From positions 1,040,540-1,086,190 of the forward strand of contig NZ_KI913949.1 in the NCBI RefSeq assembly GCF_000332095.2: 45,651 nt of DNA. Direction: 5' to 3'. The notes beneath the pieces were generated by a model. It saw nothing but the letters and a program-made list of their open reading frames with translations, was not told where the DNA came from and did no database searches. The translations under genes and the position numbers were made by a program. Positions 16,617 through 24,826 of the stretch are shown here, one piece after another (position 1 is the stretch's first letter; every line of letters begins with the position of its first letter). Source of the stretch: Leptolyngbya sp. PCC 6406 (GTDB lineage Bacteria; Cyanobacteriota; Cyanobacteriia; Phormidesmidales; Phormidesmidaceae).

Positions 16617-16967
16617 ATGTCTCACTTCAGCACCCTGCGCACGAAAGTTGCCGACGCCGAGGTTCTCACCCAATCTCTGCGGGATCTGGGCATCTCTGTC
16701 AGAAATGACGCTGATGTTCGGGGCTACAACGGTCAGCGTGTTCGTGCCGACATCGTTGCTGTTTTAGAAGGCGAGTACGATCTAGGCTGGTCTCGCAATG
16801 GCGATGGCAGCTTTGATCTCATTGCTGATCTCTGGGGAGTTGCTAAAAAGCACAATCAAACCGAGCTAATCAACTCCATTAACCAGAAGTACGCGGTCAA
16901 TAAGACCCTGGCTGAAGTCAAGCGGCCCGGTCTTCAGAACGCCAACGTCAAGCTGGTGCTCCAGTAA
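16617..16967 (+). CDS. ycf35: Ycf35 (DUF1257) protein
   Basis: 116 residues from ATG 16617, which is preceded by a strong AGGAGGA ribosome site. MSHFSTLRTKVADAEVLTQSLRDLGI, VRGYNGQRVRADIV and GWSRNGDGSFDLIADLWGV are the family signature (DUF1257, plastid-conserved Ycf35). Function is not established. The neighbourhood with a Ycf46-type ATPase is meaningful because both are plastid-conserved genes of unclear function. The frame is open about 36 bases further up but the ribosome site fixes the start. Confidence 0.9.
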   Translation: MSHFSTLRTKVADAEVLTQSLRDLGISVRNDADVRGYNGQRVRADIVAVLEGEYDLGWSRNGDGSFDLIADLWGVAKKHNQTELINSINQKYAVNKTLAEVKRPGLQNANVKLVLQ

Positions 16968-16997
16968 AGCACGTCCCAGAGCGTTCCCAAACTTTGT

Positions 16998-17027
16998 GGG
17001 CTGGTCCATTGGACCAGCCCATTTTTT
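16998..17027 (+). terminator. Intrinsic terminator after ycf35
   Basis: A perfect 10-bp stem GGGCTGGTCC (16998-17007) / GGACCAGCCC (17011-17020) with a 3-base loop is followed by A and a run of six T (17022-17027). It lies 31 bp after the ycf35 stop. Confidence 0.9.
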
Positions 17028-17138
17028 CATGGGTCCATTTTTCATCGGTAAATGGATAGCATGGAAAGGCGTAGGGCGCTGGACTCGATGCCGCCCTGAT
17101 GGTACTTTGGTCACGATCCTCCAGGAAATGGGTATCCC

Positions 17139-17966
17139 TTGGCAAAGCAGCGACTAGATATGGTGCTGGTAGACCTGGGGCTATGCGAAACTCGCCAGCA
17201 GGCTCAGCGGGTGATTCGGGCGGGGGAGGTGCAGGTCAACCATCAGGTGGTGGATAAGCCGGGAACTGCGATCGCACCTGAAGCCGAGATCCAGGTCAAG
17301 GCCAAGCCCCCTTACGTGTCCCGAGGGGGGGAGAAGCTGGCCAAGGCGCTCCAGACCTTTGAGATTTCTGTCACAGACCGGGTTTGCCTGGATGGCGGCA
17401 TTTCCACTGGAGGATTCACCGACTGCCTGCTGCAACAGGGCGCTGCTTTGGTCTACGGCATTGATGTAGGCTACGGTCAGGTGGCTTGGAAACTGCGCCA
17501 GGATGAGCGTTTGGTATTGCGAGAACGGACTAACCTACGCCACCTAACCCCAGAGGATTTATTTACCTTAGAAGCGCCGCGCCCCGATCTGGGGGTGATG
17601 GATGTGTCCTTCATTGCCCTAGGTAAGGTGCTGCCCGCCCTGTGGGCATTACTAGGGCAACCTCGGGAGGTGGTGCTGCTGGTGAAGCCCCAGTTTGAGG
17701 TGGGCAAGGATAAGGTGGGCAAGGGGGGCGTGGTGCGAGATCCAGCGGATCAGGCTCAGGCTATCTGCCAGGTGCTGTCTACAGCGCGGACGTTGGGGTG
17801 GCGCGATCGCGGCCTGACCTACTCCCCCATCACAGGACCAGCGGGCAACGTGGAATACCTGCTATGGCTGGCGATGGACGCCCCAACTGAGGATCTGCTG
17901 ACCCCAGAAGCCGTGCTCAGCTTGACCCGTCAGGCCAAGACAGATCTGGGACAAGGCAAACCCTAA
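17139..17966 (+). CDS. tlyA: TlyA family rRNA 2'-O-methyltransferase
   Basis: 275 residues from a TTG start (17139): MAKQRLDMVLVDLGLCETRQQAQRVIRAGEV is the expected S4 RNA-binding N-terminus, so the TTG is preferred over the later ATG 17160, which would cut the S4 domain. CCAGGAAA upstream can serve as ribosome site. The FtsJ-like domain follows with VCLDGGISTGGFTDCLLQ (SAM site; family usually LDxGxSTGGFTD), GIDVGYGQ, DLGVMDVSFIAL and LLVKPQFEVGK. In other bacteria TlyA methylates 16S/23S rRNA 2'-OH groups; some homologues are called haemolysins by old convention only. Confidence 0.92.
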   Translation: MAKQRLDMVLVDLGLCETRQQAQRVIRAGEVQVNHQVVDKPGTAIAPEAEIQVKAKPPYVSRGGEKLAKALQTFEISVTDRVCLDGGISTGGFTDCLLQQGAALVYGIDVGYGQVAWKLRQDERLVLRERTNLRHLTPEDLFTLEAPRPDLGVMDVSFIALGKVLPALWALLGQPREVVLLVKPQFEVGKDKVGKGGVVRDPADQAQAICQVLSTARTLGWRDRGLTYSPITGPAGNVEYLLWLAMDAPTEDLLTPEAVLSLTRQAKTDLGQGKP

Positions 17967-18047
17967 CTGCGTTCCCTAACTGCGTTTCACCCAACCTGCC
18001 GGAAATGGTTTGTCAGTCCATCAGGAAGGATACTTACTAAGCTCGGT

Positions 18048-18770
18048 CTAAGCTCGGTTAAATCCCTTGGAAAACCGTTCTAAGAACTGGTGATGGCGCT
18101 TTTGGAAACTTTCTGGCAAGGATAACCCCAAGGTGCTGTGGAAGTCTTCCTGGACCTTGTGGGTCAGACATCGAGACACTTGGCGGACCACCTGGCTGAG
18201 GAGATGATCCCCCGTGCGCTGAAGTAGGGTGGGGGGTAAGGCCCGGATGAAGCGGGGGAACTGCACCGCCACGTCTAAATCCAAAGTCCACTCCACTGTG
18301 GTCAATACCGCTGCCCCTGGTGCGGCGGGTTGTTCCTTGAGTTCTAGGGCGGCCCGGAAGTCTACGTCATACCCCTGGGGGGTGTAACCGGGTACTGGAA
18401 TGGTCTCAATACGATACACCCCATGGTCTTGGGGCAGTAGGTTGAGACCAATGCGGGGCTCAATGTCGTAGCCCATAGCGCCAAAATGGCCCACGGTCAG
18501 GGCATAGCCCGTATCCCCAATGGCTTCTGCGGTCATAGGGTGGGCGCAGCGACGAAACCAGTCTTGGTGGATATCTAGGTAATTGGCGACAGTTTGGCGA
18601 TCTGCTGCCATCTCCATGCTGCCCACGTAGGCCCCATGGAAAATAAATGGCTTCACTAAGGATGGCCCCACCATTTCGCGAGGGGCGGTGCTGTCTCCCC
18701 AACCCGATACAGCGTGGATTGGCTGTTCGGGCAGGCTAGCGGAGGATAGATCAGTAAACGGTGTCTGCAT
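18048..18770 (-). CDS. DUF1997 family protein
   Basis: 240 residues. After a variable N-terminus, VKPFIFHGAYVGSMEMAADRQTVANYLDIHQDWFRRCAHPMTAEAI and GHFGAMGYDIEPRIGLNLLP match the DUF1997 family of cyanobacteria and plants; the fold looks like a START/SRPBCC-type lipid-binding domain (inference). No signal peptide. Function unknown. It converges with tlyA, and an 81-bp gap separates the two. Confidence 0.8.
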   Translation of the reverse strand: MQTPFTDLSSASLPEQPIHAVSGWGDSTAPREMVGPSLVKPFIFHGAYVGSMEMAADRQTVANYLDIHQDWFRRCAHPMTAEAIGDTGYALTVGHFGAMGYDIEPRIGLNLLPQDHGVYRIETIPVPGYTPQGYDVDFRAALELKEQPAAPGAAVLTTVEWTLDLDVAVQFPRFIRALPPTLLQRTGDHLLSQVVRQVSRCLTHKVQEDFHSTLGLSLPESFQKRHHQFLERFSKGFNRA

Positions 18771-19128
18771 AGATGCGCCGGAACCTCACAGGTCTTTGCG
18801 TCGATGCCAAGGGGGCAATTCACCAAATCCCCTTAATTCTTACCCATTCTAATAGTAGTACCCTGTGATCAGGATCTACCTGGGGGGTGAATTTGAGGAC
18901 CAATGCCACGATCGCTGGAGATAGCTTAACCCAGTCATCCTTGATCCCATCAGGGGGAATTACACTGAGAGCGGGTCTATTTCCCAACGGAGACCTACTG
19001 GCATTTGCTGAGGTTTGCCTCCCGTTGCCGTAGCTTAGAGGCGCACGCCTCCCGAAAATGATGCCTAGGATACGCTTTCCCCCAGTGACCCTCTTGTGGG
19101 GACATCCATTCAATCCTGTAAGGAAACC
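18771..19128. other. 358-base intergenic region, no gene recognised
   Basis: This region lies between the divergent DUF1997 and SDR-like genes, so it must hold both promoters, but I cannot name convincing -35/-10 boxes. It contains short inverted segments such as gaggcgcacgcctc (about 19040-19053). An open frame on the minus strand across most of it (18820-19113) has no ribosome site, odd composition and no family I know; I do not call it. Confidence 0.4.
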
Positions 19129-19797
19129 ATGATGAAAGCCCTTGTTGCTGGAGCTACGGGTGAGACGGGTCGGCGAATTGTGCAGCAGTTGGTGGCTAAA
19201 AATATCTCAGTGAAGGCTCTCGTGCGTGATCTGGACCAGGCGCGGTCTCAACTTCCCGCTGGGGTCGAATGTGTTCAGGGTGACGTGCTGAAGCGGGAGA
19301 GTTTAGAAATTGCGATCGCAGATTGCACCGTCGTCCTCTGCGCAACTGGAGCCCGACCCAGTTTTGACCCCACTGGCCCCTACCAGGTGGACTACGAAGG
19401 CACCAAAAACTTAGTAAACGTGGCCAAGGCCCACCAGATCCAGCAGTTTGTCCTGGTCTCCTCCCTCTGTGTCTCCCAATTTTTCCATCCCCTGAACCTG
19501 TTCTGGCTGGTGCTGTGGTGGAAAAAGCAGGCGGAGGACTACCTGCGGAAGAGCGGCCTGACCTACACCATTGTCCGTCCCGGTGGCCTCAAGAGTGACG
19601 ATAGTGATAGCCGTCCCTTGATCATGGCTGCCCCCGATACCCTGTTTGAAGGCAATGTTCCCCGCTGGAAGGTCGCGGAAACCTGTATCGAAGCCCTATC
19701 CCTCCCCGCCGCCCAGAACAAGACCGTGGAGATTGTGGCTCAGGATACCGCCACCGTTCAATCCTACGGTGACCTATTCGCTGGGGTGGTGGGGTAG
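19129..19797 (+). CDS. NAD(P)H-binding atypical SDR protein
   Basis: 222 residues from ATG 19129, with AAGGAAA just upstream; a second ATG follows at once. MMKALVAGATGETGRRIVQQL has the nucleotide-binding GATGETG (8-14), then ALVRDLDQA and VLCATGARPSFDPTGPYQVDYEGTKNLVNVAKA; FVLVSSLCV replaces the classical SDR Tyr-Lys region and YTIVRPGGL follows. This is the NmrA/Tic62-like atypical short-chain dehydrogenase type common in cyanobacteria and plastids. It may be a redox-sensing or chaperone-like oxidoreductase; the substrate is unknown. Confidence 0.85.
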   Translation: MMKALVAGATGETGRRIVQQLVAKNISVKALVRDLDQARSQLPAGVECVQGDVLKRESLEIAIADCTVVLCATGARPSFDPTGPYQVDYEGTKNLVNVAKAHQIQQFVLVSSLCVSQFFHPLNLFWLVLWWKKQAEDYLRKSGLTYTIVRPGGLKSDDSDSRPLIMAAPDTLFEGNVPRWKVAETCIEALSLPAAQNKTVEIVAQDTATVQSYGDLFAGVVG

Positions 19798-19867
19798 TTC
19801 TCGGGCGTGTGGAGCATTAACGGGGAAACCCTTGCGGGGTAGGCATGACCACGCCCGTCTGAATCAA

Positions 19868-19926
19868 GCTAGGGGCTGTAACCGCCCCATAACCAACAAT
19901 CTGGTTTTGATTGTCCACAGCCCCTA
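19868..19926. terminator. Possible bidirectional terminator between convergent genes
   Basis: AGGGGCTG near 19870 pairs with CAGCCCCT near 19917 across a long loop that holds a second GGGGC-like segment. It lies between the ends of the SDR-like and YciI genes. The loop is long and no T-run is obvious, so this is weak. Confidence 0.3.
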
Positions 19927-20193
19927 GAACACCTGATTCCAGGCGTGAACCTCATAGTCGGTCCAGATGCCGTTTTGCCAGTAGGGATCTTGCTCAATCA
20001 GCGATCGCACCTGAGCCTCGTCCTCGGCTTCGTAAATGCCAAACACCTTGGCATTGTCCACCGTTGGCCCTAGGGCTACGAGAATGCCTGTCTCCTTCTG
20101 TTCCTGAAGCCCCTTGAGGTGGGCCTCCCGGTAGGGGGTGCGCTTTTCCAGGGCATTTTCGCAATAGCTGCCCCACATCACATATTTCGCCAT
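19924..20193 (-). CDS. YciI family protein
   Basis: 89 residues: MAKYVMWGSYCENALEKRTPYREAHLKGLQ, then ILVALGPTVDNAKVFGIYEAEDEAQVRSLIEQDPYWQNGIWTDYEVHAW. This is a ferredoxin-like YCII domain with the conserved His (about 25) and Asp (about 69). The function is generic and often enzymatic or accessory. It starts 3 bp after the ureidoglycolate-lyase stop codon, so it is part of a comM-allA-yciI unit. Confidence 0.85.
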   Translation of the reverse strand: MAKYVMWGSYCENALEKRTPYREAHLKGLQEQKETGILVALGPTVDNAKVFGIYEAEDEAQVRSLIEQDPYWQNGIWTDYEVHAWNQVF

Positions 20194-20196
20194 GGG

Positions 20197-20703
20197 TCAT
20201 CCTCCTGAGCCGGAATCTACAATCTCAAATTCTAGGTGGTAGCGGCTGCGCAGGTTACAGGTGTGGTGGTCTGTAAGGTTGGTGTCGCTCAGTTCTAGGT
20301 TGTAGAAATTGACCACAGGGGCATCAAAGTAGGGGCCAGCGTGCCAGGTGCCCCGGTGGAGTTTGACAAAACAGTCTCCCGGAATCTGGAAGGCGCGAAT
20401 GGCATTGGGATCCGGTTCCTCACCTTCACCGGGGGCAGCCACCGCCAAGAGCCAAGTCGCCCCCGCCAGCGCCCCTAGACATTGGGTACAGCGCTGGTGG
20501 CGGGTGATGGTGTGGAACCGCCGCCCTTTGCGGGTGAGTTGCATGATGTAGAACCGGGGAATGCCCTGGCTCAGGTCAAGCTGGGCATCTTCGGGACCCA
20601 ATACCGCGCCATCACCACTGGGAAAAATCACCTGGCCAAAGGGGGCAAAGCCCTCCGTTGTAATGGGATTGGCGGGTAGCGATCGCAGGGTAGAGAGCAT
20701 CAT
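20197..20703 (-). CDS. allA: Ureidoglycolate lyase-like cupin protein
   Basis: 168 residues from ATG 20703 (MMLSTLRSLPANPITTEGFAPFGQVI); the frame stays open upstream into comM but that part is not family-like. FYIMQLTRKGRRFHTITRHQRCTQCLGAL, FVKLHRGTWHAGPYFD and VNFYNLELSDTNLTDHHTC are AllA-type cupin motifs. AllA cleaves ureidoglycolate to glyoxylate and urea. No other purine-degradation gene is nearby, so the physiological substrate is open. Confidence 0.8.
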   Translation of the reverse strand: MMLSTLRSLPANPITTEGFAPFGQVIFPSGDGAVLGPEDAQLDLSQGIPRFYIMQLTRKGRRFHTITRHQRCTQCLGALAGATWLLAVAAPGEGEEPDPNAIRAFQIPGDCFVKLHRGTWHAGPYFDAPVVNFYNLELSDTNLTDHHTCNLRSRYHLEFEIVDSGSGG

Positions 20704-20713
20704 GGGATGGGAA

Positions 20714-22243
20714 TTACTGCATTCGGTCAATGGTGCGATATTGAATCGCTTCCGCCACGTGCTGGGCCTCCAGATGCTCTGCCCCATCTAGGTCAGCGAT
20801 GGTGCGAGCTACTTTGAGAATCCGGTCCGTAGCGCGGGCAGAGAGGCCCAACTTGCCCACGGCGGCCTCGATCAGGGTACGAGTGGTGTCATTCAGAGGA
20901 CACCACTGGCGCAGGTGGCGGCTTTGCATATCGGCGTTGCACTGAAGCTCCGGATCCGAGTGGAACCGTTGACGCGCCCGTTCCCTTGCCTTATCCACCC
21001 GCTGGCGCACTTTTTCGGAGGGCTCCCCCGATTGGGTCTGGGTCATTTCCTCCGGTTTGAGCCGCCCCACTACCACCTGGAGATCAATGCGATCCATCAG
21101 CGGGCCGGAAAGTCTGGCCCAATATTGCTCCCGGCTGCGGGGGGAACAGGTGCAGGGCTGTACCGGGTCGCCGTAGTAGCCGCAGGGGCAGGGGTTGGTA
21201 CTGGCGATCAGGGTGAACTGGGCGGGAAACTCGACGGACTGGCGGGTGCGGGTGATGGTGACGTAGCCGTCCTCTAGGGGCTGGCGCAGAAACTCCAGCA
21301 CATCCCGTTTAAACTCTGTCAGCTCGTCCAGAAAAAGCACGCCTCGGTGGGCCAGAGAGATTTCTCCCGGCTTGGGAAAGCTCCCCCCCCCGACCAAGGA
21401 GGGGCCGGAGGCGGAATGGTGAGGGCTGCGAAAGGGGCGGTGGGCGACGAGGGAGCCCTTTTCTTTGAGCAGTCCTGCCACGGAATGGATCTGGGTTACC
21501 TCTAGGGCTTCGCTAAAGGTGAGGGGCGGCAAAATGCTGGGCAACCGTCGGGCCAGCATGGTTTTACCGCTGCCGGGGGGGCCGACAAAGACCAGGTTAT
21601 GACCGCCAGCGGCGGCGATCTCTAGGGCGCGGCGGGCCTGGGCCTGTCCCTTCACATCCTTTAAGTCCAGACTGGCGCGGGGTGATCGAGCTAGAGCTGC
21701 CTGTCCATCGACTTGCACTGGGGTATGGCGGGCAGGATTATTCAAAAAGTCAGCGACGGCCTGCAAATTGGCACAGCCATACACCGTCAAATCGGGCACG
21801 ACCGCCGCTTCCTGAGCATTACCACTGGGCACCACCAGACCCTTGATGCCCATACGCTGGGCGGCGGCGGCGATGGCCAGCACCCCCGCCACGGGGCGCA
21901 GAGATCCGTCGAGGGACACTTCTCCTAGAAATAGCAGGTCGTTGAGGGCTTCGGTGCGGACCTGAGCTGAGGCGGCGAGGATGCCGACACTAATGGGGAG
22001 GTCAAAGCTGGGGCCTTCCTTGCGCAGATCCGCCGGGGTCAGGTTAATCACGATCTTGCGCATGGGGAAGGGGAATCCGGCATTTTTCAGTGCTGCCTTG
22101 GTGCGCTCTCGGGATTCCTGCACCGCCGTATCCGGTAGCCCCACGACCACCATGGCGGGCAACCCCCCGGAAATATCCACTTCTACCCCGACCTTGACGG
22201 CATCAATGCCGACGATCGCGGCACTCCAAATCCGTGCCAGCAT
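20714..22243 (-). CDS. comM: YifB/ComM-type Mg-chelatase-like AAA ATPase
   Basis: 509 residues, normal for the family. MLARIWSAAIVGIDAVKVGVEVDISGGLPAMVVVGLPD is the Lon-protease-like N-terminal domain. Walker A GPPGSGKTMLARRLPSILP and HSVAG follow, then RPFRSPHHSAS, FLDELTEFKRDVLEFLRQPLEDG, and a C-terminal domain with four Cys in NPCPCGYYGDPVQPCTCS. ComM promotes branch migration during natural transformation. A HTH-like helical end (LSARATDRILKVARTIADL) is present. It is first in a unit with allA and yciI. Confidence 0.95.
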   Translation of the reverse strand: MLARIWSAAIVGIDAVKVGVEVDISGGLPAMVVVGLPDTAVQESRERTKAALKNAGFPFPMRKIVINLTPADLRKEGPSFDLPISVGILAASAQVRTEALNDLLFLGEVSLDGSLRPVAGVLAIAAAAQRMGIKGLVVPSGNAQEAAVVPDLTVYGCANLQAVADFLNNPARHTPVQVDGQAALARSPRASLDLKDVKGQAQARRALEIAAAGGHNLVFVGPPGSGKTMLARRLPSILPPLTFSEALEVTQIHSVAGLLKEKGSLVAHRPFRSPHHSASGPSLVGGGSFPKPGEISLAHRGVLFLDELTEFKRDVLEFLRQPLEDGYVTITRTRQSVEFPAQFTLIASTNPCPCGYYGDPVQPCTCSPRSREQYWARLSGPLMDRIDLQVVVGRLKPEEMTQTQSGEPSEKVRQRVDKARERARQRFHSDPELQCNADMQSRHLRQWCPLNDTTRTLIEAAVGKLGLSARATDRILKVARTIADLDGAEHLEAQHVAEAIQYRTIDRMQ

Positions 22244-22391
22244 TGCATTCGTATGTGTTGTGGATAAACCCAGTTTAGGATGCCCGCTGTCCTAAGGGAG
22301 AAAAAAACGGTCTATCCTATCACCCCAGATTCAGCGTCCTTTCAGCTTTGGTCTCCACGCTAAGAAATATTCTGTTGGCTTCTTTTTACCA

Positions 22392-24722
22392 ATGGCATCT
22401 ACTCCTGTGAAACCTCTCTCCTCTAAGCCTTCATTGAGATTTACCCCTCGGGTGACGCAACGGTCTCGGGTCCCCTGGGCGACGGGGATTGTGGTGGGAT
22501 CGGTGCTGGGAATCTGCGTACTGATGGTTGCTTGGTTTGTCGGGAACAATCCCGTCGCTGAATTTTTCCAGGCTTTGGCTCTAGACCAAGCCTATCCGCC
22601 TATGTGGGTTCAAGCGCCTGAGGGCACGGTCAAAACCCTATTGCTGCCGACGGTGGTGCTGAGTGGGGTGGCTTGGGGGATTACGAAAGGGTCTCGGGTG
22701 CCGAGGCGCTGGTCTCGCTTTTGGGTGGTGGTGATTTTGCTGGCGCTGTTGATGCGTTATCTGGGCTGGCGGATGCTCTCGACCTTGAACCTGAGCACGC
22801 CCTTGAATGGGACTGCCAGTTTGCTACTACTGGGCATGGAGTTGCTGGGGATTGCGGGCAGTGTGATTCAACTGCTGTTGTTGCTGGGAATCCGCGATCG
22901 CAGATCCCAGGCCGCGCAACTCCAGGAAGACGTGATCTCGGGCCACTACCAGCCGACAGTGGACGTGTTGATCCCCACCTATGACGAACCCGAATTCATC
23001 CTACGGCGCACAATCATCGGCTGTCAGGCGTTGGCCTACCCCCACAAGACGGTGTATCTGCTGGACGATACCCGCCGTCCTGAAATCCGGGCCTTGGCGA
23101 CGGAACTGGGGTGTGAATACCTGACCCGGCCTGACAATCGCCATGCCAAGGCGGGCAACCTCAACCACGCCCTTGCCCACACCCAAGGGGAACTCATCGC
23201 TTGCTTCGATGCGGACTTTGTGCCGACGCGAAACTTTTTGCACCGCACCCTAGGCTTTTTTCAAGAGTCCCACTTGGCCTTGGTGCAAACCCCCCAGAGC
23301 TTTTACAACCCCGACCCCATTGCCCGCAATTTGGGGCTGGAGGGCATTCTCACCCCCGATGAAGAGGTGTTCTACCGCCAGATCCAGCCCATGCGGGATG
23401 GGGTGGGTAGTGTGGTCTGCTCCGGTACCTCCTTTGTGGTGCGCCGCAGCGCCCTAGAGCGGGCCGGAGGCTTTGTCACCGATTCCCTCAGCGAAGACTA
23501 TTTCACCGCCATTCGCCTTGCCGCCCAGGGAGATCGGGTGGTGTACCTGGATGAAAAGCTGAGTGCGGGCTTGGCGGCGGAAACCATCGGCATTCAGGCC
23601 ACCCAGCGCATCCGCTGGGCGCGGGGCACGCTGCAAGCCTTTTTCATCGACTCCAATCCCCTGACAATTCCGGGGCTGAGACCGCTGCAACGGCTGGGCC
23701 ATTTGGAGGGGCTATTGCACTGGTTTGGCAGTATTCCCCGCTTGGTGTTCCTGCTGATGCCCTTGGCCTATCCCCTGTTTGGCGTGATTCCGATCCAGGC
23801 GACGGCAGCGGAGGCGCTGTATTTTTTTGCCCCTTACTATTTCGTTCAACTGACGGTGTTTTCCTGGCTCAACCACCGTTCCCGATCGGCGCTGTTGTCG
23901 GATATCTATTCCCTGGTGCTGGTGTTTCCCCTGGCGGTGACGGTGGTGCAGGCCCTATTACGCCCCTTTGCCCAGGGTTTTTCCGTGACGCCGAAGGGGC
24001 AGCGGCGCGATCGCTTTCGCTTCAACTGGTCTTTGGCATGGCCTCTGCTGATAACCTGGGGCCTCACGGCGGTTAGTCTGGCCATCGCTTGGACAACGCC
24101 ACCGCCGCTTAATGCTCCCCCTGGGCTGGGACTGGGGTGGATCTGGGGAGCCTACAACCTGGTGATGATCGCGATCGCACTTTTTACCCTGCTGGATGTG
24201 CCGGATCCAGACCCCGCCGTGTGGCTGGGGCTGCGGCGGGTGGTGCGATTGATCCTATCCCCTGGCCTAGGTGCAGAAATCCCAGGTGCGATGGCCCCTT
24301 GGGGCCAGTCTCTAACCATTGCAGAAAATTCACCCCGGACTTCCTGGTGGGGAACCACGGTGGAACTCTCGGAAAAGGGGGCTAAAATTACTCTGACTCA
24401 GTCGGATTTACCCCCTTTACTACCGGGTGAAACCCGCCCTGTGACGCTGGTGCTGGCGGAGGAATCCCTCGCCCTTCCTGGCACCCTGGTGGCAATCGGT
24501 AGTGGCGATGTTGGGATGGAAGCACAGATCCGCTTTGCTCCCCTGTCCCTACCGCAGCAGAGACAGTTAGTCGAACTACTGTTTTGCCGTCCCGGCCAGT
24601 GGCAGCGGTGGAATTCCCCAGGAGAACTGCGATCGCTGTGGCTGCTGCTGCGTATTTTTTGCCGTCCTCGCATCCTCACCCGTAACACCCAGGTCAAGCC
24701 CATCCCCATTGTTCAGGGCTGA
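22392..24722 (+). CDS. Cellulose-synthase-like glycosyltransferase with PilZ domain
   Basis: 776 residues. Membrane segments lie at about 33-50, 82-96, 110-125, 143-166, then cytoplasmic GT2 (185-420), then further segments (448-475, 478-495, 503-522, 548-568, 583-602). Catalytic motifs: DD (225-226), DAD (273-275), SED (367-369, TED in most enzymes) and QRIRW (405-409). A C-terminal PilZ-like domain shows RRVVR (615-619, RxxxR) and ELSEKG (658-663), a variant of (D/N)xSxxG, so c-di-GMP activation is likely. Product: beta-1,4-glucan or a related exopolysaccharide across the inner membrane (inference). No bcsB-like partner is adjacent. Confidence 0.88.
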   Translation: MASTPVKPLSSKPSLRFTPRVTQRSRVPWATGIVVGSVLGICVLMVAWFVGNNPVAEFFQALALDQAYPPMWVQAPEGTVKTLLLPTVVLSGVAWGITKGSRVPRRWSRFWVVVILLALLMRYLGWRMLSTLNLSTPLNGTASLLLLGMELLGIAGSVIQLLLLLGIRDRRSQAAQLQEDVISGHYQPTVDVLIPTYDEPEFILRRTIIGCQALAYPHKTVYLLDDTRRPEIRALATELGCEYLTRPDNRHAKAGNLNHALAHTQGELIACFDADFVPTRNFLHRTLGFFQESHLALVQTPQSFYNPDPIARNLGLEGILTPDEEVFYRQIQPMRDGVGSVVCSGTSFVVRRSALERAGGFVTDSLSEDYFTAIRLAAQGDRVVYLDEKLSAGLAAETIGIQATQRIRWARGTLQAFFIDSNPLTIPGLRPLQRLGHLEGLLHWFGSIPRLVFLLMPLAYPLFGVIPIQATAAEALYFFAPYYFVQLTVFSWLNHRSRSALLSDIYSLVLVFPLAVTVVQALLRPFAQGFSVTPKGQRRDRFRFNWSLAWPLLITWGLTAVSLAIAWTTPPPLNAPPGLGLGWIWGAYNLVMIAIALFTLLDVPDPDPAVWLGLRRVVRLILSPGLGAEIPGAMAPWGQSLTIAENSPRTSWWGTTVELSEKGAKITLTQSDLPPLLPGETRPVTLVLAEESLALPGTLVAIGSGDVGMEAQIRFAPLSLPQQRQLVELLFCRPGQWQRWNSPGELRSLWLLLRIFCRPRILTRNTQVKPIPIVQG

Positions 24723-24773
24723 AGAATGACTCTCGTGCTCTGTGAATGCTGAAATTTAGCGTGGCACCTATGC

Positions 24774-24797
24774 GGTGCATTGCTTCGCTAATGCACC
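24774..24797. repeat. Palindromic intergenic repeat (GGTGCATT...AATGCACC)
   Basis: ggtgcattgcttcgctaatgcacc lies in the convergent gap after the cellulose-synthase-like gene. TGTAGGGTGCATTAGCGAAGCAATGCACC-type sequences are widespread cyanobacterial repeats, and a related cgtagggtgcat occurs at about 2850. It might also terminate both converging genes. Confidence 0.6.
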
Positions 24798-24826
24798 CTA
24801 CAGAACTCGTTAATTGTCCACACGCA

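Noticed and set aside
18820-19113. 97-codon minus-strand frame in an intergenic region
   Set aside because: No ribosome site, no known family, and it covers the region where two divergent promoters must lie.
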